From Massariosphaeria phaeospora (Eukaryota; Ascomycota; Dothideomycetes; Pleosporales), in the NCBI GenBank assembly GCA_011032825.1, contig JAADJZ010000014.1, positions 930,001 through 994,000 on the forward strand: a stretch of DNA of 64,000 nt, given 5' to 3'. Positions within the stretch are counted from its first letter, which is position 1. Each line of letters starts with the position of its first letter. Positions 21,255-33,123 of the stretch are shown here, piece by piece. The notes below the pieces were generated by a model, which did not search any database, was not told the DNA's origin, and saw only the letters and a list, made by a program, of their open reading frames with translations. Made by a program: the position numbers and the translations under genes.

Positions 21255-23373
21255 ATGCCAACCCTCAAATCACTCATCAGCGGGCGTCGCCGCAACGTCA
21301 ATACCGAGCTGACGCCAGCACCATCGTTCCCCAGCTCTTCCCCAGGCTATCGCAAGTTAGACGTCGCACAAGAGCAAATCCGAGTTTTGGATGTTCAACC
21401 AGGCCGACTGGACTCGCCGCTATGCTGTAATTTACGAGTCGTGGCCTTGCTCTCGACTCCGGTGCCGCAATACGAAACCCTGAGCTATACCTGGGGCGAT
21501 GCTCGAAGCACCTTACCCATCCAACTAGAAGGCGAGACAAAGTTTGTTACCACCAATCTCGCCGTGGCGCTGAGGCACCTTCGCGATCCGTACACAGTGA
21601 AGGTCCTCTGGGTTGACGCCGTTTGCATCAACCAGGATGACCTGGATGAGCGCTCGCAACAGGTGCAGCTCATGCGACGCATCTACTCAATAGGCCATGC
21701 TGTCATTGTTTGGACAGGGCCGCTACACAAGAGCATGCCACCGACCAGAGAAGCTTTTTGGACAGGCGACATCCGTGACGAAGGCTTGTTACGGACTTTC
21801 TGGGATTCTTTCCGAGGAGGTGATATCGATGAGAATTTCGACGCGACATTTCACGCCTTTGCCTTCGTCCGTATATGCGCAGATAAGCACGTTTGGGATC
21901 ATCCAGCATATCAGAATATGAGTGGTCCTGGTTTCACATACCCGGTGCCATTCGGAGCATACCAGAGGCGGATAAAGGAAGCGTTGGAACCTTTCGCAAA
22001 GAGTGCCTGGTGGTTGCGATTATGGGTAAGTCGGAGGCTCACATTCAGTCGTTAATGTTGTCTTCTGACATTGCTGAAAGACAATCCAAGAGGCTGTTTT
22101 GCCACCTACAATAACTTTTGTTTACGGCCCGGTCGCTATGTCTTATCAGATGTTAATGGGCTCCGCTAGTGGCCTCACCCACCATAAGACGAGCTGCTGC
22201 GCATCTGCGTTTTCGCAAGCATACTATGATCTGCGTGTGTGTCTTCAATATCTTCACGCCAACTTCAACAGCCTGCATGAGTATCGACGCGAGCGGTCAA
22301 TTGATCATCGCTCGAACCTGTGGAAACTCCTCAAAGACTTTCGGCACAGGCACGCGACGGACGATCGAGATAAGATCTACGGAGTACTTGGACTGGTCAC
22401 TGCCTGGTATGGTGAACCTATTATTCCGGACTATACCATGTCGACCGAAGAGGTCTATATCAGGGCAACTACTAGTTTCACCTTAGATACTAAGTCTCTC
22501 TTTGCTATGCATGGCGCTATGGAACCGAACAAGTACCCCAACTTACCTTCCTGGGTCATGGACTGGACGAACCCTGCGGTGCCGTTAGGTTTGTCGACCG
22601 CGAAAGGAACACCACGAAGCACACTGAAGTATGGGGCAACAGGCGAGAGCGAAGCTAGCATCTGCATGATAAGCGAACGTACGATGGCTCTTGAAGGCAT
22701 ACGATGTGGCTTGATTCGCGCCGTGGGACGGCCCATGACCGATTGTGTCAGCAGTGCTGCAATACGTACCCAGGTAGATTGGTTTCTTCTCGCCGGTATG
22801 GATAAAGATCCGGACAGGTTTTACGTTGCAGGTGGGACCTGCCGGGAAGCGTATTGGCGGACGCTCTGCGGGGATGTTATGACCCTGAACCGCATCGAGG
22901 AGGTTCGGCGTGCGACTGCGGATGACTATGACGCGTTTGTCGAGTACTTTCTTGCTTCACGTGACTCCCCATTTAACGAGGATGGACTTGCGCCAAGGTA
23001 CCGGACCGAATGGCTTCGAGACTCCCGCTTTGGGCAATTTGGCAAGCTCACTGATGGGCTGTTTACCGCTCGGGCATCGCACTTTTCCACCTCTACCCAG
23101 GCAAATGGCCTAGACCGCTCTCTGTTTATCACGGAGGAAGGGTATATGGGATTGGGCCCAACTCGCACCAGGGTGGGAGATGAAGTGTGGTGTCTATTCG
23201 GCGGCCGGACGCCGTTTGTGCTGAGACGAAATGGTCATGAGGATTATTTGATTGAAGGGGAGGATAACAAAGAGCTGCACTACATGATCGGAGACACATA
23301 TGTCCACGGGCTGATGGACAGTGAGATCATGAACCTTGGACCTCAGCACCGCGAATGGGTTTATCTAGTATGA
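21255..23373 (+). CDS. HET-domain (heterokaryon incompatibility) protein
   Basis: Cytosolic protein of 687 residues in two exons, 21255-22025 and 22081-23373, separated by a 55-nt intron (GTAAGT, branch TTCTGAC, AAAG). The chosen start MPTLKSLISG is the ATG best placed before the domain; earlier in-frame ATGs exist from 21078. HET motifs: YETLSYTWG (73-81), LWVDAVCINQDD with ERSQQVQLM, IYSIGHAVIVWTG, and downstream DDRDKIYGVLGL and the C-terminal VWCLFGGRTPFVLRR block typical of HET proteins. Members trigger or control cell death when incompatible hyphae fuse; most are members of large paralogous sets with unknown partners. There is no NACHT/WD or prion-motif gene next to it. The gene is flanked by a MITE upstream, consistent with a dynamic locus. 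Confidence 0.93.
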
Positions 23374-23944
23374 TTGAACTCATGCCCGTATAGCAACTTG
23401 CCGGGGTTTTTCATGGCCCTATTTCGGATGGAATGACAACTGTAATCGCTGCTCCTTCCGTTTCGAGAACAAGCACAAACTGGTTTAGGTTTGGGTCCTG
23501 TATCACCCGTGGACCTCAGTCCCTGGATCAGCTTCGTGACACTCTAACCCTGGAGTGACGTTACGGCTTTAAACTGCGTAACACTATCATGACCTTGTCC
23601 GCTGACGCACAGAGTGTAAGCGGAGAGTATCTCAGGTTTGCAAGGTCATTTTTCTTGGCTTGACGAATACCCTCAGTTGTCCAGCATCACACTAACTCTA
23701 AAGAGTTGTAAACTAATCAATGCCCACAACCGATCTACCGCATTGAGTAGGTCGTGAGTAAACATGTTTTTGATTCGTGGAACTGTACCCCAGACTCGGT
23801 TCACCCAATACACCATCAGGATCAGTAAGCTTGGGTCTTGTGCTTGTACTACGTTACATCAACACTTGAACGAAATGTTAATATAAACACATGAACCACT
23901 CGCCGGTTCTATACTCTCAACCATAATATTAGTTTCCATCTAGG
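23374..23944. other. Intergenic, HET 3' region and GH71 promoter
   Basis: 571 bp without a recognisable gene. AT-rich just before the GH71 start. Confidence 0.5.
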
Positions 23945-25379
23945 ATGTTGGTTGTCTTCTCGATCCTTTTCGCGTTGTCGAATCTTCTAGATATCGTCGC
24001 CGCGCAACGAGTGTTCGCCCACGTCATCGTAAGTGAAAATCTTTTGTAGGGATTGACATTTTGATGAACTAAACAGGTGGGAAACAATGGTGCTTACGAC
24101 AAAGCACAATGGATGAGCGATATCCGACTCGCCCAAACCGCAGGAATTGATGGCTTCGTCTTGAACATGGGCACTCCATGGGCCGGCATGATCGCGAACC
24201 AAGTCAGCCTTGCTTTCCAAGCTTCGAATGAAGTTGCAAACGAGTTCAAACTGTTCTTCTCGTTTGACTATGAAGGTGGTACTACGGGGCCATGGAATCC
24301 GTCGGATGTTGTCACCGCTCTCCAGGTATGTTGGTCACGTCATCCGGACCCTTAGGTTCTCGGTCTCACAAGCAATTCAGTATGTTGAGAACTACTCGTA
24401 TGCGAAACACCCTTATACCCAATTCCAGAACACAGGCAAGGCTATTGTTTCGACCTTTGAAGGCTCGAATCAAGTGGGAGATTGGTCGGGTATCAAGGCC
24501 CAATTTTCTTCGCGTGGCCTGTATTTCATTCCCGAATATACCAGCAAGGACCCCAACTGGCACAGAGGCCATCTGGATGTCATTGACGGCGTTTTCTCCT
24601 GGAATATGTGGCCAGATGGCCCACACGACATGCCTACAGACCCTGCTTCAGACCCCGACGTGGCATGGAAAGGCGTAAACGGCCAGTACATGATGGGCGT
24701 CTCCCCATGGTTCTTCACCGATCTTCCACTATACGGGAAACAACGGCTTTGGCGCGGAGACAACCTTTGGCACCAACGCTGGGAGCATGTCTACGACATT
24801 AAGCCACAGTTCGTTCAAATCGTAACGTGGAATGATTTCGGCGAGTCACACTACATCGGGCCGATCTGGAACCAGGGAATCCCGAACCAGGAGGGAGCTA
24901 ACGCACACCGGTATGTTGATAACATGCCTCATGACGGCTGGCGTGCACTCTTGCCGCACTACATTGCGACCTACAAGAGCGGCGGTGTCGAGCCAGCTGT
25001 GACCACCGAAAAACTCTCGTTCTGGTACCGCTTATCTCCGGCAGCATCTGGAAGTACAGATGGAGTCGTATGCAACGCACCCTGGCAGACAACGTACCCA
25101 CCGAACCAGTGTATGGAGGACAAGGTGTTCTTCACTGCACTCGTGAAGTCACTGCCGGCGACTATCAGTGTCCAGATTGGTGGCAATAGCCCGACAAACT
25201 TCCAGGCCACCAAGACCGGCCTGAACCATTTTTCGCAGCCCTTCAGTGGGCAGACAGGGGTCGTATCTATACGGATTATTCGGAACGGCGCGACTGCAGT
25301 GCAAGGGAACGGAGCAGCCATCTCTACGGGACCTTCTAATGGTATTGCGAATTACAATGCTTGGGTTGGAAGCGCTTAA
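23945..25379 (+). CDS. Glycoside hydrolase family 71, alpha-1,3-glucanase (mutanase), secreted
   Basis: Secreted endo-alpha-1,3-glucanase of 443 residues. Exons: 23945-24028, 24077-24325 and 24381-25379, all in phase 0. The signal peptide MLVVFSILFALSNLLDIVAA precedes the family start RVFAHVIVGN. GH71 blocks follow: WMSDIRLAQTAGIDGFVLN, KLFFSFDYEGG, NSYVENYSYAKH-type segment, FSWNMWPDG, VSPWFFTDLP, and IVTWNDFGESHYIGP, where the acidic residues near WNDFGES are the likely catalytic region by family knowledge. The C-terminal part (ATISVQIGGN...) matches the accessory beta-domain. Substrate is the alpha-1,3-glucan of fungal cell walls, so roles in wall remodelling, mycoparasitism or wall masking are possible. 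Length is normal for a GH71 without a separate binding module. Confidence 0.93.
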
Positions 25380-26781
25380 ATTGTACTGTCGATTTACCCT
25401 ATGAAGACGAGCTATAGTATAGCGCTTCAGAGGCTTCAAGCCTGGACATTAGTAGCCAAAATCGTTTCCAAGTAACTGCTCATGGCTCGACTGCGTACAA
25501 TTGTAAGAAAAAGATTGTATTGTTCGTCGTAGTGGAATCTTGAAATTTTGTTCTAATCTTAGTTCTACCAGCGTGGCTTTCTAAACTACGGTACCGCCTA
25601 TGCCCAAAGACGCACTGACTGTCCCCACATCCATGTGATCTAACCACCAACATTATGTAATCATCAACATTCCAGCCTGTTCACGAAACTAACTCCTTAT
25701 TGTCAAGAGATCATCAGTTTTGATACTATGAGCAGGAGACAAGGGAGAGAAAATACTCTGAGCATACAAATTGGTCCGAAATTCTGTGAAAAATTATTCA
25801 TTCACGTGATTCAATATTACTCGTGGCTCTGACGGCCTCAGCTACCGGACGCGCTCTGTTCCACCTTCATTTCAAGTGGAACAATCTATCAAGACTCTAC
25901 TTTCATAATGCGACCAAGATAGCCGCGCAAAATCCCCAACAACCTCTCCTCCAGGCCAGAAATGCCGCTCTACTTTTACCACCTTCTTCGATACCAAATT
26001 TACTCGACAAATCTTGTTTTACCACACTTAGTCATCACGCGCTTCTAGATGGGCTTCACAAACCATGCAGATTGCACCGGTATACGCCGTCGCGGCCAAA
26101 TATAGCGTTTGAGCACCCATTCCGTCACTCCGCACGAGTATCCAGGCCCATGGCCCTGGGAGAGGTACCCCACGTTATAGATAGGAGTATATAGAAGAGC
26201 CAGGATAAGAGACAGCCGAGGAACCGACGCGACGGGTGTTCACCTGGGCATGCATGTGCATAAGGCGCAAAGGGCTTGGCGGCTGGAGAACACTCGAGGA
26301 GAGGACGAGATGTGGTACTGAGAGTTTAAACCTACGAAATGGAAGTGAGCGTAGATCGGGAGCTGGGATGCCTGATCAATCTAGAATGAGACTCTCTACG
26401 GAGTGTAATAGTAGAGGAACCTTCATGTGTGGTAAGTTGGTAACTACTTGCGAGAGAAACGTGCAACGAACGTACTGGATACGCGCGGTGCACACTATTG
26501 TGAATGCGAACCATGTTTGAATTACAAACTTCCTTCTATGCCATTATCCACATGCTAACATCCACCGTATAAAATTGCAATATTTGCCAACCACTTGCAG
26601 GAGGAAACAGGTAGATGATTAGAGGGATAGGCGAAATCAGACTGATGGCCGGAGTTTGATTGGAGCTCTGCATAAACCGCCCTGCTAGCGTTTGGCAAAC
26701 ATTGCAAGCGTACACGGTATTACAACCTCAGGCATATCGTCATTTCCGGTTAAGCTCGCACAAGTCCGCCGTTTCTTATAC
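25380..26781. other. 1.4-kb gene-free stretch
   Basis: Lies between convergent GH71 and RidA-like genes. Only short ORFs with no recognisable composition. Confidence 0.5.
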
Positions 26782-27394
26782 TCATCTGTCTGGGATTGCA
26801 GCGATAGCTTCAATCTCAATGAGAAAGTTACCAGGCAGCTTCCCAACCTCGACAGCTGTGCGTCCGGGCTTGGGACTCGGCAACAGCGACCCATAAACGC
26901 CGTTCATAGCGGCGTAGTCGTCCATGGAGGCGAGGTAAACGGTGGTCTTCATGACATAGTCCCACGATGTTCCGGCTTCTTCCAGGATAACGGCGATGTT
27001 CTTGATGACTTGGGCCTATAAGGTTGGAGTGTCAATTCGAAGCCGGAACTAATGAGAGAGGTGGATGAAGGGTGAATGTAAGGTGACGTGATGGAGCGAC
27101 ATTGTAGGGCAACTCACAGTTTGTGCCTCGATTCCACCAGAGATTATGCTGCCATTGACCGAAGGAACGGTACCGGAAGTAAAAACGATGCCCTTGGTAG
27201 TGTATGCACCACCCGCTTTACGTGGTTCAGCAACGCCAGATTGCGAGGACTGTTGACAGGATCTTACAAAGAATAGGACCTTGGTTGCCGAGGTAGGTCA
27301 CAACAGGCTGTTCAGCAAATTTTGGGGTTGGTTTTGACACAGCAACTCCGGCCACGATTAGAACAGTGGTGACTAGTGAAGTGAAGGACACCAT
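26782..27394 (-). CDS. RidA/YjgF-family protein with N-terminal signal peptide
   Basis: RidA proteins hydrolyse reactive enamine/imine intermediates released by PLP enzymes. Three exons: 27394-27268, 27215-27118 and 27015-26782, giving 152 residues; introns have GTAAGA and GTGAGT donors. The RidA fold is clear in KGIVFTSGTVP, GGIEAQTAQVIKNIAVILEEAG, VMKTTVYLASMDDYAAMNGVYGSLL, PGRTAVEVGKLPGNFLIEIEAIAAI. The conserved arginine of PGRTAVEV (carboxylate binding) and the glutamate of IEIEAIA are present. Unusual is the N terminus, MVSFTSLVTTVLIVAGVAVS-KPTPK, a hydrophobic leader that predicts secretion instead of the normal mitochondrial or cytosolic place. It could still be a membrane anchor. The next gene to the right is a secreted-looking amino-acid oxidase, which makes imines. 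Confidence 0.88.
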
Positions 27395-29035
27395 ATCGAG
27401 AAGACTGAGACAAGGTAACGATGGGAATTGGTGAAGTTCGTAAGAGTTTGTTTTGTGGTATTTTCGTAGGCGGTGGCTGGTTGATTTTATAGCACTGGGT
27501 CTCTAAGCTCTTTGCCTGATAGCTTCGGCCGCGTAGGAACACAAACCGAGCTTCGTCACCTATTGCCGTGAGAATAATTCCCCAGGCGTCAGTTGAGCAT
27601 CAAACCAGAGCGGCTTGCGCTGCGAATATTGCACAAGCCAGATACACGTAAACGGTGCATAGCTATCTCCCAGAAGTAAGCGTTATCAAGCCAGGTATGT
27701 GTAATTTCACAGAGTCTTGTGGGCGGCTTAGAAGCCTGGATTTGGGAATAATTGGGGACTAGAAAGCTTGCCCCACGATACTAACCTATGAAGGCAGGCC
27801 CATGCTGCGTCGGTGGGGTGGGATATGCAGTCTCAGCGGCATATCGATAGCTCCGAGGACGGCAGGTAAATGTTGGGTGTCTGCATGGCTGGAGATGAGT
27901 CAGAGGGAAAGCAGAGGAAAGATAACAAGGCAAACAGACTCTGGGCGCCCAGACGCCTTGTACTTATGCTGCATGATGCGAGGTCGCATGCGAGAGGACT
28001 AGAGGCGTCGCCGTGACGTAAGCATAGATAAAAGCTGAGGTCGAGATAAGCTGCGGTGCCGGCACACAGCGAGCTGTTTCGTTCTCGATACCGGACTGCT
28101 CTGGAAGGATCGAAGTCTTCTGGCGGCGTTGAGCGGCGGCTCGCTTGTGCAGCTGGGCTGCGCTAGTATAGCTGCCCGTAAAAGAAATCTACCGTGGCGA
28201 TCGATGGTAGCGGCTCGCGCATTTCCGAAGTTCGAACAGACACGCCCATCGCACGTGGCTGCTCGTGTTGTTCTTGGATCTAATCTGACATGAACTAAGC
28301 TGACTAGGCTGAAGGGCATTGGCCGAGAACATTATGTGGGGAGAACCGCATTCTTCGGTGTGCTCGGAGCTAGACGCGTGGATGAACAGTCTGTCTGAAG
28401 CCGTTGTTGGCTCAATATTCCCCTTAATGTGTACGGAGTACTTAGAATAACCATTAGAACTCTGTCTCAGTAACGGTCAAGGTCACGGCGGGTAGTCGCA
28501 ATAGGTATATGTAGTATGGCGGTAGGCTTCGGCTCAGCTACTCAAGATTAGAATAACTGCCCGGCGCAGTATCTATTGCCCCGTTATCTTCTCATGGCGG
28601 GCAATGAGCGCCCGGCCATTGCCACCTCCACACTAAAGCTCGTGGCAGCCTCCCGCTACTGCAGTCTTCCTTCCATCTAGCTCGCAGATCGCCCGAGAGA
28701 CGGGATTGAGTTCGCGTGCGAGAAAATTTTGCGAAAAACACATCTGGATAGTCGCTCATTAGCAAGTCCTCTTATCGCAGCGATATGAACCAGTCTGATT
28801 GCATCGAGCAAGCGGGCATTCTTTGCCGTCATCATGCCAGATGCTTCAATACCTCCGAAGACACGCGCCCTACGTTGGACAAGTCCTTGCTATTACCAAT
28901 CCCCGTTCAAGATAAGCCGTAAGCTTGTCTTTTGTGGCGCATCTTGAAGATGTAAGAATAGTATTTGAAAGGGCATCCACTGCCTCATCTTCAACCTCCA
29001 TCCTTTGCCCTACAGCTCCCCACATATCCACCAAC
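27395..29035. promoter_or_regulatory. Divergent intergenic region, RidA-like / flavin amine oxidase
   Basis: 1.64 kb between two divergent start codons. No gene is recognised. It must hold both promoters, so the two genes may share regulation. Confidence 0.45.
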
Positions 29036-31072
29036 ATGAAGGGAATCTCCATGGTCTCGTCTGTTTTGCTCTCACTAGCCTGTCGGTCATTGTCCAACCC
29101 TGTGACCCCTCGATCCGGCGTCATTCTCTTCAAGCCATTGAGCGTTACCACGGATTCGGTCCACAACATCCATGTTCGCTATGGGGATGACTCTTATGAG
29201 GGAGGGGTTCATGTGGTGTACGGTGACTGTAACATGAGCGACATGCAGGAGAAACACCATGAAGTCGGGTCCATAGTCATTAGCCGGTCGATACGGCCAG
29301 AGCGCTTCATCTGGATCGTTCCCGAAGGTACCGCCCATGGAGGCTGTTTGCACGCATATTCTGGCTCCGCGGTTATAGGACGCTCAGCTCCTATTACCGT
29401 GAAACAGAATCTGGGAAAGAGAGAAGAGATCTCTGCAGTAGCCGATGTGAATGGCCCATGGTTTGATGGTGTGGCATACATGCAGGCGAAGCAGAACAAC
29501 GCCTCTTTTGTGGCGATGGCCAAGAGCAAAAAGATTGCCATCGTGGGAGGAGGCATGTCTGGATTGATGACCAGTCTTCTCCTCGAGTCTGTAGGAATAC
29601 ACGACTGGCACATCACCGAGTCCAGCCAGCGGATTGGCGGTCGCATCCGAACCAAATACCTCGCTGGTACCTCGCGGGATGATTACCAGTACCAAGAGAT
29701 GGGGCCAATGCGGTTTCCTGTCAGCGTCAAGTACCCGGACACGAATGAGACACTGGACATCCAGGATCACAAGATGGTGTTCCAGCTCGCTGATGTCCTG
29801 AACCAGCTCAACGGCAATGGTAGCTCACTGGCGGTCAAATTCATTCCGTGGATCCAAAGCAGCCCAAACGTTCCCGGAAACTCAAGAGGATTCCGATTAC
29901 CCAACGGCCGCATCCCCAGCGTCTCCGCGATCCGAGAAAATTCGTCACTAGCAAATCCCGTCCCGGAAGCACCAAATGAGGAGGACGTAGAACTTGCAGA
30001 GCTGGCCGTTGAAGAATTGCTGGCTGCTGATAACGACCGATTGCGAAACGTGTCGCAGAATGTTTTCCGGGCCCATAAAGAGGCAATTGAGAAGGGACTG
30101 TTCCATTGGTCAGAAGCTGCTTACCTTCGTTACGCCCTCAATATGAGTGCCGACAGCGTAGACTTCATCGCCGGTTCCGCTGATAGCCCCTTATGGGGCG
30201 AATGGTACGACACTGTATACTTCATGGCTACTCAGTGGCGCACCATCGACAAAGGTCTAGAATCGCTCCCCAGAGCCTTCTTACCGCATGTACAGAACCG
30301 TCTCACGCTCGGACGCAAGATCGAGGGCCTACAGTATAACGACGACACGGGCAAGATCTCGCTCCAATGGCGACAGGACCCTCTGGCTATGAAGCCGGAA
30401 AGCGAAGATTACGACTATGCCGTCGTCTCCGTACCCTTCTCCAAGGTCAGACTTTGGAAGCTGCCCCCATACTCGTCGCTCTTGACTCGTGCCATCAGCA
30501 CGATGAACTACCAGCAATCTTGCAAAGTGGCGCTCCACTACAAGACTCGCTTCTGGGAGAAGCTGAGCCCTCCTATAATCGGCGGTTGCGGCACAGTCGA
30601 TATCGCTGGTATCGGAAGCGTCTGTTATCCAGCCTATGAGATCAACTCGACACGTCCAGGCGTCATCTTAGCATCCTACTCCTCTGGTACACCAGCCCGC
30701 TCGCTAGCCGCGCTGAGCACAGCCGACCACATTGGTCTCGTACAACGGGCCATGATCGAGGTCCATGGCGAGGTCGCCGCTGAGCAATTCACTGGGGCGT
30801 ACGAGCGCCAGTGCTGGGAGACAGACGAGCATCAGGCCGGAGCTTGGGCTGCACCTAGTGTTGGCCAGCAGGAGTTGTACATCCCCGCCTACTACGAGAC
30901 CGAGAGCAGCACCATCTTTATCGGCGAGCACACGAGCTACACGCATGCGTGGATCTTCTCAGCGCTCGACTCGGCTGTGCGGGGCACGACGCAATTGCTG
31001 TTGGATATGGGCTTGGTAGACGAGGCCAAAGAGATCGTGGAGACGTGGATGGGTCGGTGGATCCACGTGTAA
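29036..31072 (+). CDS. Flavin amine oxidase, L-amino-acid-oxidase type
   Basis: FAD-dependent oxidase of 678 residues encoded by one exon. The ATG at 29036 (MKGISMVSSVLLSLACRSLS) gives a plausible signal peptide; the frame is open further upstream to 28925 but that part has no homologue-like features. The dinucleotide-binding motif IAIVGGGMSGL is near residue 165, followed by HITESSQRIGGRIRT and the substrate-side motif QEMGPMRFP typical of L-amino-acid oxidases. The FAD-binding C-terminal block reads TIFIGEHTSYTHAWIFSALDSAVRG. The reaction would convert L-amino acids to imino acids, then keto acids, NH3 and H2O2. The approximately 160-residue region before the FAD domain has a beta-rich composition (VRYGDDSYEGGVHVVYGDC) and is seen in a subset of fungal LAAO-like enzymes. 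Divergent from a RidA-like gene. Confidence 0.9.
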   Translation: MKGISMVSSVLLSLACRSLSNPVTPRSGVILFKPLSVTTDSVHNIHVRYGDDSYEGGVHVVYGDCNMSDMQEKHHEVGSIVISRSIRPERFIWIVPEGTAHGGCLHAYSGSAVIGRSAPITVKQNLGKREEISAVADVNGPWFDGVAYMQAKQNNASFVAMAKSKKIAIVGGGMSGLMTSLLLESVGIHDWHITESSQRIGGRIRTKYLAGTSRDDYQYQEMGPMRFPVSVKYPDTNETLDIQDHKMVFQLADVLNQLNGNGSSLAVKFIPWIQSSPNVPGNSRGFRLPNGRIPSVSAIRENSSLANPVPEAPNEEDVELAELAVEELLAADNDRLRNVSQNVFRAHKEAIEKGLFHWSEAAYLRYALNMSADSVDFIAGSADSPLWGEWYDTVYFMATQWRTIDKGLESLPRAFLPHVQNRLTLGRKIEGLQYNDDTGKISLQWRQDPLAMKPESEDYDYAVVSVPFSKVRLWKLPPYSSLLTRAISTMNYQQSCKVALHYKTRFWEKLSPPIIGGCGTVDIAGIGSVCYPAYEINSTRPGVILASYSSGTPARSLAALSTADHIGLVQRAMIEVHGEVAAEQFTGAYERQCWETDEHQAGAWAAPSVGQQELYIPAYYETESSTIFIGEHTSYTHAWIFSALDSAVRGTTQLLLDMGLVDEAKEIVETWMGRWIHV

Positions 31073-32041
31073 ATAGACGGTAGACATGACTGACGGCCAC
31101 GGCAATGATTAAGACACTTCCGCAGTGTTGATTCCATCAGTGCACAATCGTGAAAGTTGGTGAATGAACGACGGCGATGGAGGATGCTTCGGTTGGAGGG
31201 CAGATCGGGTGCGACCCCTCTGAATTACGTCATCGAGCGACTCGCCAATCAGACCTAGCCTACAAGTAGACCCCGGGACCTGGGCATCCGAGCGAGCACG
31301 TGATGTACTGTCTGAAGACGCACTGGAGAAAAATGCCCCAAATTTTTTAGAAGACCTCGAAGTGGAGATTTTTCATGGAACTGTATCTCAGTATGCGACC
31401 CAGCAGCTTTAACGGCCTATCCCTCCCACCCAGGGCGCAAGCCTTGGCAATCCTACGTACATATTCCCGAGGTCACCTCACGTCCATGTTCGCCAACCTC
31501 TTCCGTCATCTCTTTCCCTACAAGCATACTTTTGGCATACCACATGTGAATGGCTACACGTCAAACACGAATTCGATTCCGCTTTCAACCCTCATATCGG
31601 CTACATGAGATGAGGATCGAAAGCGGAAATTGCTTACTGACATCTACCCGGTAGGACTGGAGCGGGCGGAGAGGGGTGGAAGCGAACGTGAGACATTGCT
31701 CTATTCAGCGTACCTGCAGCCTAGCTCCTGCAACGTGCGCGAGAATTTTCACACTAAGGGATGTGAAAAAGACATAGACGTTCTACACGTCTATGAGCAG
31801 CATTCATATAATTTTGATGTTCAAGTGAGATTGGCTTGTATTAGACATAGTTTCGTGCACAATGTACCTGAAATCTCTCCTATGTTGCCCGTTAACTCCG
31901 CGAGTCCTGGCTGACCTTTGCAAGCCTATACGAGCCGCACAGACCACTTTCACCAGACCCCAAACCCCCTAACCTAGCATTTTCCAAATACTCATCTAGT
32001 GATGATCAGAGCCTGGGACCGCATATGAGATATGACGTAGC
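31073..32041. other. Gene-free stretch between convergent genes
   Basis: 969 bp, no recognisable gene or repeat. Confidence 0.5.
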
Positions 32042-32498
32042 CTAGCATTTCGGAAACTTGCATATTTTCACGCAAAGCTAAAATTTCATCAGCTCGGTAT
32101 CGACACGTGGAATCCGTTGAAGCTTACAGTGTGTCCAGCAAGCACACAGCGGCACCTGTTCACGCAGATTGGGGTATAGTTGCAGTTCTGTGCGCTGCGT
32201 TAGTTATGCGTCTAATTGCTTGGGCGGATCGGGGATTGCTTACGCGGAGACATTGCCTGTAAGCTACGCGACAGCCCTCGCAGTTGTAGAGCGCGCCAGC
32301 AGTGTTGCCGGCCGAGCTCTCGTTGTCTTGGGCAGTGCCGGTGGAGGTGTCCTTGTTGATGGGTGTGATTTCCTCGACGAGTTTCTCGATAGCAGCGTTG
32401 TCGATGGCACCTTCGTCGATGGCACCCTCGTTGATGGCAGCGCCGAGAGTGACGGCTACCAAAGTGGCCAAGAGCACGATGAGGTGTAGGAGCTTCAT
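32042..32498 (-). CDS. Cysteine-rich small secreted protein (10 Cys), three exons
   Basis: Predicted secreted protein of 116 residues. Exons: 32498-32244 (85 codons), 32187-32128 (20 codons) and 32077-32042 (11 codons plus TAG). Intron 1 (56 nt) has GTAAGC, branch CTAAC and CAG; intron 2 (50 nt) has GTAAGC, branch GCTGATG and TTTTAG. Unspliced, the frame would run into a cysteine-free tail. Spliced, the C terminus has ten cysteines (NCEGC, QCLRNC, ICVNRCRC, LCVKIC, KC), an even number as expected for five disulfides. The signal peptide is MKLLHLIVLLATLVAVTLGA. A propeptide-like acidic stretch with an INEGAIDEGAIDNAAIEK repeat lies between it and the cysteine domain. Family not recognised. Antimicrobial or host-directed roles are typical for such proteins, but this is not shown here. 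Confidence 0.82.
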
Positions 32499-33123
32499 GA
32501 TGACTTGATGGTGGAGTGGAGCGATAGAGCGACTTGAAGCTGTGTGTAGAAGCGGGTGTGGAGGGCGTATTATGAAATTGGTGTTGAGGTGTCGGAGGTG
32601 ACGAAGGAAGGAAATTGGTAGGTGGGGGGTTTTTTGTACGAGCTGGTAAGAGGCACGAGGTAAGGTGGCGAAGTAGAGGCGAAGTGAACCCGAAGTGAAG
32701 GCAAGATGAAGGCGGAGACTGAGAGACTGGATTTATGATCCTCTTGACCGTGTAAGAGATTTCAGCAACATGTACATAGTTCATAGCCTGTTACCCTGGT
32801 ATCGAGCCCCAGGGTATCTAGTAAACCACATAATATCAGACACATTCTCATCATCATGGAATCACTACCGATTTCGTTGTTCAGATGAGAGATTGAGTGA
32901 AGAGCAGGTTGTCGGTGAGATAAAACCCGTTGCCAAGCAATATAATATATTCGCGATTCCCCTAAAAGCGTAAGTAGGTACCTCCAGCAATGTCTCATGT
33001 ACATGCCTCTACTTTTACAAACCCCAAATTCCATCCAATGTAGCAGAAGATACAACGCATTTTGTCTATGCGGTGTTGTGAGTCAAACACTAAAGGTTGC
33101 AGTCATACGGCGCTCAGATCACG
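32499..33123. promoter_or_regulatory. Divergent intergenic region, Cys-rich secreted protein / repeat protein
   Basis: 625 bp between divergent start codons. The part next to 32499 is rich in pyrimidines on the minus strand, as expected for a fungal 5' leader. Confidence 0.45.
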
